From contig NZ_JADCKL010000003.1 of assembly GCF_014982975.1 (NCBI RefSeq), positions 1-64,000 of the forward strand: DNA of 64,000 nt, in the 5' to 3' direction. Below the pieces are notes generated by a model. That model made no database searches, was not told the DNA's origin, and worked only from the letters and a program-made list of their open reading frames with translations. Position 1 is the stretch's first letter; the number at the start of each line of letters is the position of its first letter. This DNA comes from Claveliimonas monacensis (GTDB lineage: Bacteria; Bacillota; Clostridia; Lachnospirales; Lachnospiraceae). The position numbers and the translations under genes are program-made. Below are positions 17,119 to 25,538 of this stretch, piece by piece.

Positions 17119-18207
17119 ATGGCAATGAAGAAATGCAGAAATGTCTTATTGATTATTATATCATTATATTGCATGACTGTAATCGGGTGCGATAAAGAGC
17201 AAGAAATAAAAGTATCAACTGACGATATTGAAGTGGGTGTAATTGAAACAAAAGGTAACAAAGAAGAAAGTCGGATTATATTTTATGATAATAAGTTGAA
17301 TGAAATAGGTGTACTTCCTTTAGAATTTGCTACTGTCGGAGATATTTTTTATACACCACTGGTATTGAGAGATGAGTTGTATATTATACCGCAGGGGTAT
17401 GCCAATAAAAAGGACGAAGAAAAAGTATTAGAGATAAATTTAACGGATTTAGATATAGAGGAATATTCCATTGAGCAAATAGCGATGAATAGTATTGCAG
17501 TGGCTGATAATTATATTTTTACTTGTAATAATCTAAATGGGGTATCGTATATTAATAGATGTAATATGAATAATGAGTCTACAAAAACAGTAGAAATTCC
17601 CGATGTTTACGTTAGTAATTTGATATGTGAAAACGATACGCTCTATGCCTTTGTAACTAAAACTCCAGAAAACGGTATTACCCCGGCCTTTTTATATCAA
17701 TATGATGAGGAGTTAAAATTACTTGGTTCCATTGATATTAGTGAGTGCGGAACAAATCAATATAAAGCGGTAGGGTATAAGGATTATATTTTTTTTACAA
17801 GCCTAAGCGATTCTACGGACAATCCCACCAATACAGTTGGTAAATTTAATACTGTTACGAACTCTTTGGAGATTATATATTTAGAACAAAAACATGCACT
17901 GGATTTGGCTATATATGATGGGTGTTTGTATGTGTCCCATTATGATCTTGTCCAAAAGGTAGGGGGCGGGATGAGTGTTTATGATTTGGAAACAAAGAAA
18001 ATAGAAAATTACCATTTCGAACATGGTATGGAACAGATGGCAATAATGAATGAGAAAATTTATATATTATCTGATTGGAAAATATATGTATATGATATAA
18101 ATAATATAAGCGATATGACTCCCATACGTAGCATAGAAGTGAGCAGTATGGATAAAGAGTTTAGTTATTTGTCAGGGATGTTTACGGTTGATAACCGATT
18201 AGATTAA
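17119..18207 (+). CDS. Lipoprotein with a probable beta-propeller fold
   Basis: The frame is open from a TTG at 17095, but GGAGGAG lies just before ATG 17119 and 6 bases further from ATG 17125, so the protein is about 362 residues. A lipoprotein signal peptide is clear (MKKCRNVLLIIIS..., lipobox VIGC). The mature part has repeated short strands with Leu-Tyr-x-x and Tyr-Asp elements, for example YIFTCNN, DTLYAFV, DYIFFTS, GCLYVSH and KIYILSD, suggesting a propeller. No enzyme motif is seen. It would sit on the outer face of the membrane. It neighbours other exported cargo, but a terminator lies upstream, so co-transcription with the YiiX gene is uncertain. Confidence 0.68.
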   Translation: MAMKKCRNVLLIIISLYCMTVIGCDKEQEIKVSTDDIEVGVIETKGNKEESRIIFYDNKLNEIGVLPLEFATVGDIFYTPLVLRDELYIIPQGYANKKDEEKVLEINLTDLDIEEYSIEQIAMNSIAVADNYIFTCNNLNGVSYINRCNMNNESTKTVEIPDVYVSNLICENDTLYAFVTKTPENGITPAFLYQYDEELKLLGSIDISECGTNQYKAVGYKDYIFFTSLSDSTDNPTNTVGKFNTVTNSLEIIYLEQKHALDLAIYDGCLYVSHYDLVQKVGGGMSVYDLETKKIENYHFEHGMEQMAIMNEKIYILSDWKIYVYDINNISDMTPIRSIEVSSMDKEFSYLSGMFTVDNRLD

Positions 18208-18355
18208 TGGATATCATGGGGGAGACAGCAGTAGATGAGTGATTAGCTATAAAGCGATGGCCTTTTTGTCTTTTGACGTATAGAAGAATGGCAATATTCA
18301 ATGAAAAGTGGAAATAGGTCATAAGTGACAGAATGTATATTATAAAAATATATTG

Positions 18356-18384
18356 TTGACATTTATAAATGGTTGATTTATACT
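18356..18384 (+). promoter_or_regulatory. Consensus sigma-A promoter
   Basis: TTGACA (18356-18361), a 17-base spacer and TATACT (18379-18384). It drives a leader of about 240 bases before the secreted-protein gene at 18634. Between 18208 and 18355 no gene is seen. Confidence 0.75.
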
Positions 18385-18415
18385 AAAATCATAGAAATAA
18401 ATGTAATAAAATACA

Positions 18416-18533
18416 CATAATGCATAAAAGGGTTGATATCCTGTAAGGTGATAGGACATTCGCAATAAGTGCATTATGAAAGGAGTGCATACCATTGGAT
18501 AGAGTTAATAAATACTGCATAAGTAAAAAATAG
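18416..18533 (+). promoter_or_regulatory. Leader with long hairpin and 12-residue ORF
   Basis: CATAATGCA (18416-18424) and TGCATTATG (18470-18478) form a perfect 9-pair stem enclosing a 45-base loop. Immediately after lies AAAGGAG (18479-18485), 9 bases before a TTG-initiated ORF of 12 codons (18495-18533; MDRVNKYCISKK). Folding could regulate access to this site or downstream transcription. Regulatory function is inferred from layout only. Confidence 0.4.
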
Positions 18534-18633
18534 ATAGCAGGCAAATAAGCACTGTATTTCCAAGGGGTTAGAAAAAATTATAAATATGAAGATGGTTAAT
18601 AATTGAGTTCAATTTAAATATGGAGAAGAAATT

Positions 18634-19125
18634 ATGAGAAAAAAATTTAAAAGATTATTTTCGACATTATTAATTGGTATCCTCACGATTAGCTCATCAA
18701 CAATAGCTTTTGCCGCTGATCATGATGGCGCAACGGAAAGTAAAATTGAAGCGGCAATGGAAAACGAGAAAAATTTACCCACTAATTTTTCTTCTGAACT
18801 TTCAGTTCAGGAAATTTCAAATATTCTTATCGAAGCTTACAGTACAAGTGAAGCATGGGGAGAATCCGAACGAGTGTATGACGGCACTGGGGGATACTAT
18901 ATAACTCATAGGACCTGGGTAGACGGAGATGACATTGACGGACTTGTATTAAATATTATCCTTCGGGCTCAGAAAAAGGCTGTAGAGACAAAATATGGAT
19001 CTGTAAGTAAAAATTATGAATATAAGCTTAAAACTACCCAGCATATTGTAATGTCAGGAATTCAGACTCAGGGGTATATAACAGCTTCAGCTGAAAGTAC
19101 TTGCTATGGTCGACGCGCAAAATAG
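18634..19125 (+). CDS. Small secreted protein of unknown function
   Basis: The 163-residue protein has a signal peptide (MRKKFKRLFSTLLIGIL..., likely cleavage after IAFA). The mature part begins with acidic and polar residues, has a SVQEISNILIEAYS helix, and ends basic (CYGRRAK) with a single Cys. No homology was recognised. It sits under a consensus promoter with a long leader and is followed 15 bases later by a 43-residue membrane peptide gene, with which it is probably co-transcribed. It could be a bacteriocin-like or envelope protein with the membrane peptide as partner, but nothing in the sequence proves this. Confidence 0.62.
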   Translation: MRKKFKRLFSTLLIGILTISSSTIAFAADHDGATESKIEAAMENEKNLPTNFSSELSVQEISNILIEAYSTSEAWGESERVYDGTGGYYITHRTWVDGDDIDGLVLNIILRAQKKAVETKYGSVSKNYEYKLKTTQHIVMSGIQTQGYITASAESTCYGRRAK

Positions 19126-19140
19126 GCAGAAGGTGATTGG

Positions 19141-19272
19141 ATGGAAGAGATAATTGTTGGTGTGCTTGTTATTGGGTGCTTGGCTGTAATTATAGTCGCT
19201 ATAAGCTTGAAAGGAAAAGCATGGCAGGATTTTGTTGATAGAGTGACAAAAGATAATGAAAGCGACGAATAA
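19141..19272 (+). CDS. 43-residue single-pass membrane peptide
   Basis: ATG at 19141 opens 43 codons: an acidic start, one hydrophobic stretch of about 19 residues (IIVGVLVIGCLAVIIVAIS), then a charged tail (KGKAWQDFVDRV) ending in Glu, Ser, Asp and Glu. It begins 15 bases after the secreted-protein gene, with AGAAGGTG as a possible ribosome site, and is followed by a clear terminator. The pairing suggests an immunity, anchoring or toxin-like role, but none can be assigned. Confidence 0.55.
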   Translation: MEEIIVGVLVIGCLAVIIVAISLKGKAWQDFVDRVTKDNESDE

Positions 19273-19309
19273 ATTTGTACGATTCTCTTATGAAAAAGTT
19301 GTAATTTTA

Positions 19310-19362
19310 TTAAATGAAACGGTGTTGTATATTAATAATCAATATCGTTTCATTTAATTATT
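19310..19362 (+). terminator. Terminator-like inverted repeat
   Basis: TAAATGAAACG (19311-19321) pairs perfectly with CGTTTCATTTA (19346-19356), followed by AT-rich DNA. It closes the secreted-protein/membrane-peptide unit. From here to 19512 no gene is seen. Confidence 0.6.
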
Positions 19363-19512
19363 TAACACTAAAAACACCGCTACTTTATATATGGGAAGGA
19401 CAGATCTTTAGGTTTAAGTGAGAACTCCTCATCTAGAATAAATGTGGGGCTGTAAACCACAAATAAAATAGCACAGATCCTAAAAGGGACATTGACAGTT
19501 TAACCCATAGTA

Positions 19513-19578
19513 CGAAAAGAAAAATTAAAGAAAGCATTAAATCGTAAGAAGGCACATTTCATAAGAGGACTGTATTAA
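19513..19578 (+). pseudogene. Truncated tnpC (3' end only)
   Basis: The frame reads EKLKKALNRKKAHFIRGLY followed by TAA, against ERLKKALNRKDVNFIKGL in the complete tnpC (end 14216). The 5' part of the gene is absent: upstream DNA does not match. It is followed, as in the complete copy, by a GC-rich hairpin terminator. This is the relic of a second, related recombination module. Confidence 0.75.
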
Positions 19579-19593
19579 TTTACAGATAAAGAA

Positions 19594-19620
19594 GGGGCTC
19601 AGAAAACGAGCTCCCTTTTT
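19594..19620 (+). terminator. Terminator after the truncated tnpC
   Basis: GGGGCTC (19594-19600) pairs with GAGCTCC (19608-19614), then C and five T residues. It is the counterpart of the hairpin at 14235. Confidence 0.65.
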
Positions 19621-19789
19621 ATGGGGAAATTGACGGGAGAAAATATACAGTTTAGAATCTGCGACTCAAATGCAATAAGAGTGAGACAGAATAGAAACAG
19701 TTAAGATACAGCGCTCCTAACAGCTTCAATTTTGTTCACTCTGTAACTATATTGTAGAAAACCCCAATACGTAAATTAAGGTACGAATT
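19621..19789 (+). repeat. Element right end next to comEC (copy 2 of end sequence)
   Basis: The block at 19661-19720 (GCGACTC...AGATACAGCGCT) matches 14341-14395 by eye. The junction lies somewhere in 19775-19789: the upstream sequence has stops in the ComEC frame and the following codons are ComEC. The direct-repeat core cannot be defined because the left junction is outside the window. Confidence 0.6.
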
Positions 19790-21388
19790 ATGGCCATTTC
19801 TGGGCTCCATCTGTCTTTTATCGGCATTGGCTCCTACCAGTTTTTGAGACGCCGGACAGGCTCCTATCTTGCGGGGGGTCTCCTTGGCATCGGTTTTTTG
19901 CTTCTCTATATTCTTATGATCGGGACGGGCGTGGCGGTGCTGCGCTCCCTTGTCATGTTCCTGATACGGGTGGGAGCGGACATGACGGGCAGGGTCTATG
20001 ACATGGTCACAGCCCTGGCCGCGGCCGCGGTGGTGGTCATCCTGTGGCAGCCTCTGTCCTTTTATGACGGAGGATTTCAGATGTCTTTTGGTGCTCTTCT
20101 GGGTATGTGGATCCTGGGAGAGCTTGCCGGTATGTCAGAGAAAGGCCCTTGCCGGATACAGACGAAAACGAGTCTAAGGCAGGCGCTGAGGGCAAGTGTG
20201 GGCGTGCAGATGATCCTTTTCCCAGTCACTTTATACCATTATTTTGAATTTCCAGTGTATTCTTTTTTGCTGAATCTTCTGGTGATCCCGCTTATGTCTG
20301 TCCTGCTCTTTGCCGGGATGGCAGGCAGCCTTCTCTACATGGCGGCAGAACCTGCCGGACAGGCGGTGATCTGGCTGTGCGGGCGGGTGCTGGATATTTA
20401 TGAGAGCAGCTGCCGCGTTGCTTTGTCCCTGCCGGGAAGCCGTCTCGTGACAGGACGCCCGGATATGGCCGTGATCTGCTTTTATTACGGCGCTCTCGGG
20501 CTCACCATAGTCCTGTGGATCTTATATAAAAAGCGAAAGGCCTTTGTCCCGGTGCTGGCTGGTATCGCTGCCCTGATCCTGGCAAAGCCCGTGTCCGGAA
20601 TGGGCCGGGTGGAGATCACTGTGCTGGACGTGGGCCAGGGGGACAGCATATTTATCCGGGCCGCTGATGGGACCTGCATCCTGGTGGACGGTGGAAGCAG
20701 TGATGTGAGCCAGGCTGGCAGATACAGAATTGAGTCTTTCCTGAAAGCCCGGGGCGTGAAAAAACTGGATTATGTGTTTGTGACCCACGGGGACGGCGAT
20801 CATATGAACGGTGTGGAGGAACTGCTGGACAGGCAGAAGACGGGGGTGCAGATGGAGTGTCTTGTGCTTCCAGCCACCGGATTCTGGGACGAGGAGCTCA
20901 GGGCGCTGGCCGGGAAGGCAGAAAGCCAGGGCGTTTCCCTTGCGGTCATGGAGAGGGGGCAGGCCCTGTTCCGGGGCGGTATGACCGTGACCTGCCTCCA
21001 GCCCGGGGAAGGAGATGAGCTGGAACCGGGAAACGGCGCTTCCCTTGTGCTGGATCTATCCTGCGGGGATTTTGACATGCTACTTGCAGGGGATGTGGAA
21101 GGAGAGGGAGAGAGTCTTCTTATGGAGAGGCTGGAAAAAACATATGATGTGCTGAAGGCAGCCCATCATGGATCTAGGAATTCCACTTGCGAGGATTTCC
21201 TTGAGAGGGCAGGGCCGCAGGCTGCGCTGATCTCGGCCGGGAGGGACAACCGTTACGGGCATCCCCACCAGGAGACCCTGGACCGGCTTGACAGGGCCGG
21301 CTGCTCGGTCTGGCAGACAGCCCAAAGAGGGGCTGTGACTATTGTGACAGATGGAAGGACGGTGAGCATCCGCGGATTTCTGCCATGA
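19790..21388 (+). pseudogene. comEC: comEC/rec2 3' part, DNA uptake channel gene disrupted by the element
   Basis: The 532 residues begin at MAISGLHLSFIG, the conserved middle motif of the ComEC competence domain; full-length proteins have about 200-250 more residues before it. The remaining channel helices (to about 265) are followed by a metallo-beta-lactamase-like domain (THGDGDHMNG; AAHHGSRNS near the end) thought to degrade the non-transported strand. The Met at 19790 is an internal codon and no good ribosome site precedes it, so translation is doubtful. Without the N-terminal DUF4131-type region and first helices, DNA uptake should fail. The gene lies 64 bases before holA, as in many Firmicutes. 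Confidence 0.88.
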
Positions 21389-21415
21389 TTTCGTCATGGC
21401 AGCAGTCATCTTCCC

Positions 21416-21445
21416 TTGTCAAGAGCGGCTCCCATCGCTTATAAT
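21416..21445 (+). promoter_or_regulatory. holA promoter abutting the start codon
   Basis: TTGTCA (21416-21421), an 18-base spacer and TATAAT (21440-21445). The ATG begins 8 bases after the -10 box and has no Shine-Dalgarno sequence, so the transcript may be leaderless. Confidence 0.6.
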
Positions 21446-21452
21446 AGTCTTC

Positions 21453-22442
21453 ATGAAGAATTTGAATGAAGATATCAAGACAGGACAATTTAAACAGGTC
21501 TATCTCCTTTACGGGGAGGAGGCCTATCTGAAGAAGCAGTATAAAACCCGTCTCACAAAGGCCATCATCCCCGAGGGGGACACCATGAACTATTCTTATT
21601 ATGAAGGGAAAAATATCAGTGTCCCGGAGATCATAGATCTGGCGGAGACCATGCCCTTTTTTGCAGCTCACAGGCTGATCGTGGTGGAGAACTCGGGATT
21701 TTTCAAGACAGCGTCCCCGGAGCTGGCAGATTATATCAAGGCCATGCCGGACACAGTGATCTTCCTTTTTGTCGAGACTGAGGTGGACAAGCGGGGGAAA
21801 CTGTACAAAGCAGTCAAGGAAAAAGGGCGCATCGTGGAGATGGGCATGCAGGACGAAAAGACTCTCCTTTTGTGGATCGCCTCGGCTGTGAAGAGGGAGA
21901 ACAAGAAGATCCAGGAGTCCACCGTGCGCTATCTGATCTCAAAAGCGGGAACCGATATGGAGAACCTGGAAAAGGAGCTGGAAAAGCTGTTTTCCTACAC
22001 TGTTTTTAAGGATGAGATCACCATACAGGATGTGGAGGATATCTGTACCACACAGATCACCAACCGGATCTTTGACATGGTGGATGCTGTGGCCAAGAAG
22101 CAGCAGAAAAAAGCGCTGGATTACTACTATGACCTGGTGGCGCTGAAGGAGCCGCCTCTTCGTATACTGGCTCTTCTGACCAGGCAGTTCCGCATCCTGC
22201 TGGAGGTGAAGGAGCTCATGCGAAAGGGGCTTGGCAGACAGCAGATCGCCCAGAGCGCGGGGCTTCACCCCTATGTGGCCGGAAAATGCATGGACCAGAG
22301 CAAAGGATTTTCCGGGTGGCAGATCCGGAACATACTGGAGGATGCCGCGGACATGGAAGAGGCTGCCAAGACAGGAAGGCTGGACAGCACCATGTGCGTG
22401 GAGATCTTTATTGTAAAATACAGCACAGACGGGAGTTCTTAG
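21453..22442 (+). CDS. holA: DNA polymerase III delta subunit
   Basis: The 329-residue clamp-loader delta subunit opens the sliding clamp during loading onto primed DNA. It begins MKNLNEDIKTG followed by the characteristic QVYLLYGEEAYLK, with the three-domain pattern and helical C terminus of the family. The frame is open upstream to 21396, but the conserved start and the promoter position favour 21453. It follows comEC, the usual order in Firmicutes. The ribosomal gene rpsT, often next in related genomes, is not between it and lepA. Confidence 0.92.
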   Translation: MKNLNEDIKTGQFKQVYLLYGEEAYLKKQYKTRLTKAIIPEGDTMNYSYYEGKNISVPEIIDLAETMPFFAAHRLIVVENSGFFKTASPELADYIKAMPDTVIFLFVETEVDKRGKLYKAVKEKGRIVEMGMQDEKTLLLWIASAVKRENKKIQESTVRYLISKAGTDMENLEKELEKLFSYTVFKDEITIQDVEDICTTQITNRIFDMVDAVAKKQQKKALDYYYDLVALKEPPLRILALLTRQFRILLEVKELMRKGLGRQQIAQSAGLHPYVAGKCMDQSKGFSGWQIRNILEDAADMEEAAKTGRLDSTMCVEIFIVKYSTDGSS

Positions 22443-22445
22443 CGC

Positions 22446-22475
22446 TTGCAAAAGAGTGCCCGGACATGCTATGAT
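22446..22475 (+). promoter_or_regulatory. lepA promoter
   Basis: TTGCAA (22446-22451), an 18-base spacer and TATGAT (22470-22475) preceded by TGC (extended -10). Transcription would start about 20 bases before the lepA ATG. Confidence 0.6.
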
Positions 22476-22503
22476 ATTGTGCTGAACAGGAACATTACTT
22501 ACT

Positions 22504-24336
22504 ATGGAAGGAACGATAGAAGTGGGAGCAATAGAACAGAGCAGAATTCGTAATTTTTGTATTATCGCCCATATTGACCACGGTAAATCCACCCTGGCGG
22601 ACCGGATCATCGAGATGACCGGACTGCTCACCAGCCGTGAGATGCAGTCCCAGGTGCTGGACAATATGGATCTGGAAAGGGAGAGAGGGATCACCATCAA
22701 ATCCCAGGCTGTCCGTACCGTCTACAAAGCAAAGGATGGCCACGAATACATTTTTAACCTTATCGATACCCCGGGGCATGTGGATTTTAACTACGAGGTA
22801 TCCCGGAGTCTGGCTGCCTGTGACGGAGCCATCCTTGTAGTGGATGCGGCCCAGGGCGTGGAGGCCCAGACGCTGGCCAATGTGTACCTGGCCCTGGATC
22901 ACGATCTGGACGTGATGCCTGTCATCAACAAGGTGGACCTGCCAAGTGCAGAGCCGGAGAGAGTCATTGAGGAGATCGAGGACGTCATCGGCATAGAGGC
23001 ACAGGATGCGCCTCTCATCTCTGCAAAAACAGGGCTGAATGTGGACCAGGTGCTGGAGCAGATCGTGGAGAAGATCCCGGCTCCGTCGGGGGATGCAAAA
23101 GCGCCCCTGCAGGCGCTGATCTTTGACTCCCTGTACGACTCCTACAAAGGCGTCATTGTCTTCTGCCGAATCATGGAAGGAACCATCCGCAAGGGAACAC
23201 CTATCCTTATGATGGCGACAGGCGCCAAGGCAGAAGTGGTGGAAGTGGGCTATTTCGGAGCAGGGCAGTTCATCCCCTGCGAGGAACTGGAAGCCGGCAT
23301 GGTGGGCTATTTTACAGCCAGCCTTAAGAATGTAAAGGATACCCGGGTGGGTGACACGGTGACAAATGCGGAACATCCCTGCAGCGAGCCTCTTCCCGGC
23401 TACAAAAAAGTGCAGCCCATGGTATATTGCGGCATGTACCCCGCTGACGGGGCGAAATACCCGGACCTTAGGGACGCGCTGGAAAAACTCCAGCTTAATG
23501 ATGCATCTTTGCAGTTTGAGCCGGAGACGTCGATTGCCCTTGGCTTTGGTTTCCGCTGCGGTTTCCTTGGGCTTCTTCACCTGGAGATCATCCAGGAGAG
23601 ACTGGAGAGAGAGTACAACCTGGACCTTGTGACCACAGCTCCGGGCGTTGTCTATAAAGTGCATAAGACAAGCGGCGAAGTCATTGAACTGACCAATCCG
23701 TCCAACCTGCCGGATCCCTCTGAGATCGAGTACATGGAGGAACCCATGGTGAAGGCGGAGATCATGGTCACGTCCGAGTATATCGGCTCCATCATGGAGC
23801 TCTGCCAGGAGAGAAGAGGCGAGTACCAGGGCATGGAGTACATTGAGGAGAAGCGTGCGGTGCTTCATTACCACCTGCCGCTGAACGAGATCATCTACGA
23901 CTTTTTCGACGCCCTCAAATCCCGGTCAAGGGGATACGCCTCCTTTGACTATGAGATGCTGGGATACCAGCAGTCCGAGCTTGTGAAGCTGGATATCCTG
24001 ATCAACAGGGAAGAGGTGGACGCCCTGTCCTTTATCGTCCATGCGGGAACTGCCTACGAGAGGGGACGGAGGATGTGCGAGAAGCTCAAAGAAGAGATTC
24101 CGCGACAGCTCTTTGAGATCCCTATCCAGGCTGCCATCGGAAGCAAGATCATTGCCAGGGAGACTGTCAAGGCTCTGCGCAAGGACGTGCTTGCCAAGTG
24201 CTACGGCGGAGATATCAGCCGTAAGAGAAAGCTGCTGGAGAAGCAGAAAGAAGGAAAGAAGCGGATGCGCCAGGTAGGCAATGTGGAGATCCCCCAGAAA
24301 GCCTTTATGAGCGTGCTGAAGCTGGATGACAAATAA
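22504..24336 (+). CDS. lepA: Elongation factor 4 (LepA), translational GTPase
   Basis: The 610-residue protein carries the G1 motif AHIDHGKST, the DTPGHVDF G3 motif and NKVDLP G4 motif, then the EF-G-like domains and the LepA-specific C-terminal domain ([24 protein letters not shown] in part). It acts on stalled or mis-translocated ribosomes. The ATG at 22504 gives a few extra N-terminal residues; a GTG at 22522, 9 bases after GGAAGG, gives a start nearer the family norm. It lies 12 bases before hemW. Confidence 0.96.
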   Translation: MEGTIEVGAIEQSRIRNFCIIAHIDHGKSTLADRIIEMTGLLTSREMQSQVLDNMDLERERGITIKSQAVRTVYKAKDGHEYIFNLIDTPGHVDFNYEVSRSLAACDGAILVVDAAQGVEAQTLANVYLALDHDLDVMPVINKVDLPSAEPERVIEEIEDVIGIEAQDAPLISAKTGLNVDQVLEQIVEKIPAPSGDAKAPLQALIFDSLYDSYKGVIVFCRIMEGTIRKGTPILMMATGAKAEVVEVGYFGAGQFIPCEELEAGMVGYFTASLKNVKDTRVGDTVTNAEHPCSEPLPGYKKVQPMVYCGMYPADGAKYPDLRDALEKLQLNDASLQFEPETSIALGFGFRCGFLGLLHLEIIQERLEREYNLDLVTTAPGVVYKVHKTSGEVIELTNPSNLPDPSEIEYMEEPMVKAEIMVTSEYIGSIMELCQERRGEYQGMEYIEEKRAVLHYHLPLNEIIYDFFDALKSRSRGYASFDYEMLGYQQSELVKLDILINREEVDALSFIVHAGTAYERGRRMCEKLKEEIPRQLFEIPIQAAIGSKIIARETVKALRKDVLAKCYGGDISRKRKLLEKQKEGKKRMRQVGNVEIPQKAFMSVLKLDDK

Positions 24337-24348
24337 AAGGAGAAACAG

Positions 24349-25479
24349 ATGAAAGAACTGGAATTATATATCCATATTCCGTTCTGCGTCAGAAAATGTA
24401 AATACTGCGACTTCCTGTCCGCCCCTGCCTCGCAGCGGGAGCGGCAGGCGTATGTGGACAGCCTTTGCGGAAAGATCCGTTCCTATGCGGACTCTGCAAA
24501 GGCTTATCACGTTGTCAGCATTTTCCTTGGCGGCGGAACGCCATCGATCCTGGAGGGGGAGCAGATCCTACAGATTTTTGCAGCCATCCGTGAAGTCTTT
24601 CTGGTGGACGAAGATGCGGAGATCACCCTGGAGGCCAACCCGGGGACGGTGACAGGAGGAGGACCTGCCTCTGTCACGAAAGAAAAGCTGGCAGCCTGGA
24701 GGCAGGCGGGGATCAACCGCCTGAGCATAGGTCTTCAGTCGGCGGAGGACCGGGAGCTGAAAGCTCTGGGGCGGATCCACACCTTTGCAGAATTTAAAGA
24801 AACGTACCAGGCGGCTGTGGCGGCAGGGTTTTCCAATATGAATGTGGATCTCATGTCCGCCATCCCTTTCCAGACAGAGGAGAGCTGGGAGAGGACCCTG
24901 CGCACGGTGGCCGGACTGACCCCGCCGCCAGCCCACATTTCTGCCTACAGCCTTATCATCGAGGAGGGGACGCCCTTCTATGAGAGATACGGGAGCGGGG
25001 AGCACGCGGAGGAGCTGCCGGATGAGGATACAGAGCGGCGCATGTATGAGAGGACGGAGGAAATCCTGTCAGAGTACGGCTACCACCGCTACGAGATCTC
25101 CAATTATGCCCTGCCCGGATATGAGTGCAGGCACAATCTGGGTTACTGGGACCGCCGGGAGTATCTTGGCATCGGGGACGGCGCTGCCTCCTTCTTTGAA
25201 GGAAAACGCTGGTCCGGCAAAGAGGAGCCGGTGATCCTTACCAGAAAGGATGCCATGGAGGAATTCATGTTCCTGGGACTGCGGAAGATGGAGGGGGTAT
25301 CCCGCTGCCGTTTCCGGGAAGAATTCCAGACAGAGATGGAGGAGATCTACGGGACGGTCATAGAGGAGCTGTGCCGCCAGGGGCTGCTGGAGACTGCCGG
25401 AGACAGGCTGCGCCTGACCAGGAAAGGTATTGATGTCAGCAACTATGTGATGAGTGAGTTTCTGCTGGATGGGGAGTGA
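24349..25479 (+). CDS. hemW: Radical SAM heme chaperone HemW
   Basis: The 376-residue protein starts with the family pattern YIHIPFCVRKCKYCDF, which holds the CxxxCxxC cluster motif for a 4Fe-4S radical SAM centre. The GGGTPS motif and a HemN-like C-terminal domain follow. HemW proteins bind heme and are often misannotated as coproporphyrinogen oxidase; the extra Cys in CKYCDF is typical of HemW. A strong AAAGGAG site precedes the ATG. It is co-directional with lepA, the usual pairing in Firmicutes. Confidence 0.93.
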   Translation: MKELELYIHIPFCVRKCKYCDFLSAPASQRERQAYVDSLCGKIRSYADSAKAYHVVSIFLGGGTPSILEGEQILQIFAAIREVFLVDEDAEITLEANPGTVTGGGPASVTKEKLAAWRQAGINRLSIGLQSAEDRELKALGRIHTFAEFKETYQAAVAAGFSNMNVDLMSAIPFQTEESWERTLRTVAGLTPPPAHISAYSLIIEEGTPFYERYGSGEHAEELPDEDTERRMYERTEEILSEYGYHRYEISNYALPGYECRHNLGYWDRREYLGIGDGAASFFEGKRWSGKEEPVILTRKDAMEEFMFLGLRKMEGVSRCRFREEFQTEMEEIYGTVIEELCRQGLLETAGDRLRLTRKGIDVSNYVMSEFLLDGE

Positions 25480-25501
25480 AAGACAGAGAGATGTACTGGT
25501 A

Positions 25502-25534
25502 GAAGAAGAGGCCGGAATTTCCGGCCTCTTCTTC
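25502..25534. terminator. Bidirectional terminator between hemW and pyrG
   Basis: A perfect 16-base inverted repeat with a single-base loop (arms 25502-25517 and 25519-25534) lies between the convergent genes. Confidence 0.8.
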
Positions 25535-25538
25535 AGTA

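Larger units (their letters stand above)
1..19786 (+). mobile_element. Tn554-like integrated element (right-hand part) inserted in comEC
   Basis: The segment is visibly AT-rich against the GC-rich core that starts at 19790. It carries three tandem tyrosine recombinase genes and a TnpC-like gene (9244-14216), plus cargo with no core function. The right boundary is placed just before 19790, because from there the reading frame is ComEC starting at its conserved AISGLH motif, while the same frame has a TAA stop at 19772-19774. The left end and the 5' part of comEC are not in the window, so total size, left terminus and any conjugation genes are unknown. A truncated second tnpC at 19513-19578 suggests a composite structure. 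The recombinase family is a clear recognition; the exact boundary is accurate only to about 15 bases. Confidence 0.82.

Noticed and set aside
19485-19512. TTGACAGTTTAACC upstream of the truncated tnpC, similar to the promoter at 3773
   Set aside because: Only about ten bases agree and no -10 box follows at proper spacing.
22495-23874. 459-codon open frame on the minus strand inside lepA
   Set aside because: Shadow of the lepA coding sequence in GC-rich DNA; composition rich in His, Leu and Arg with no domain, and lepA itself is unmistakable.
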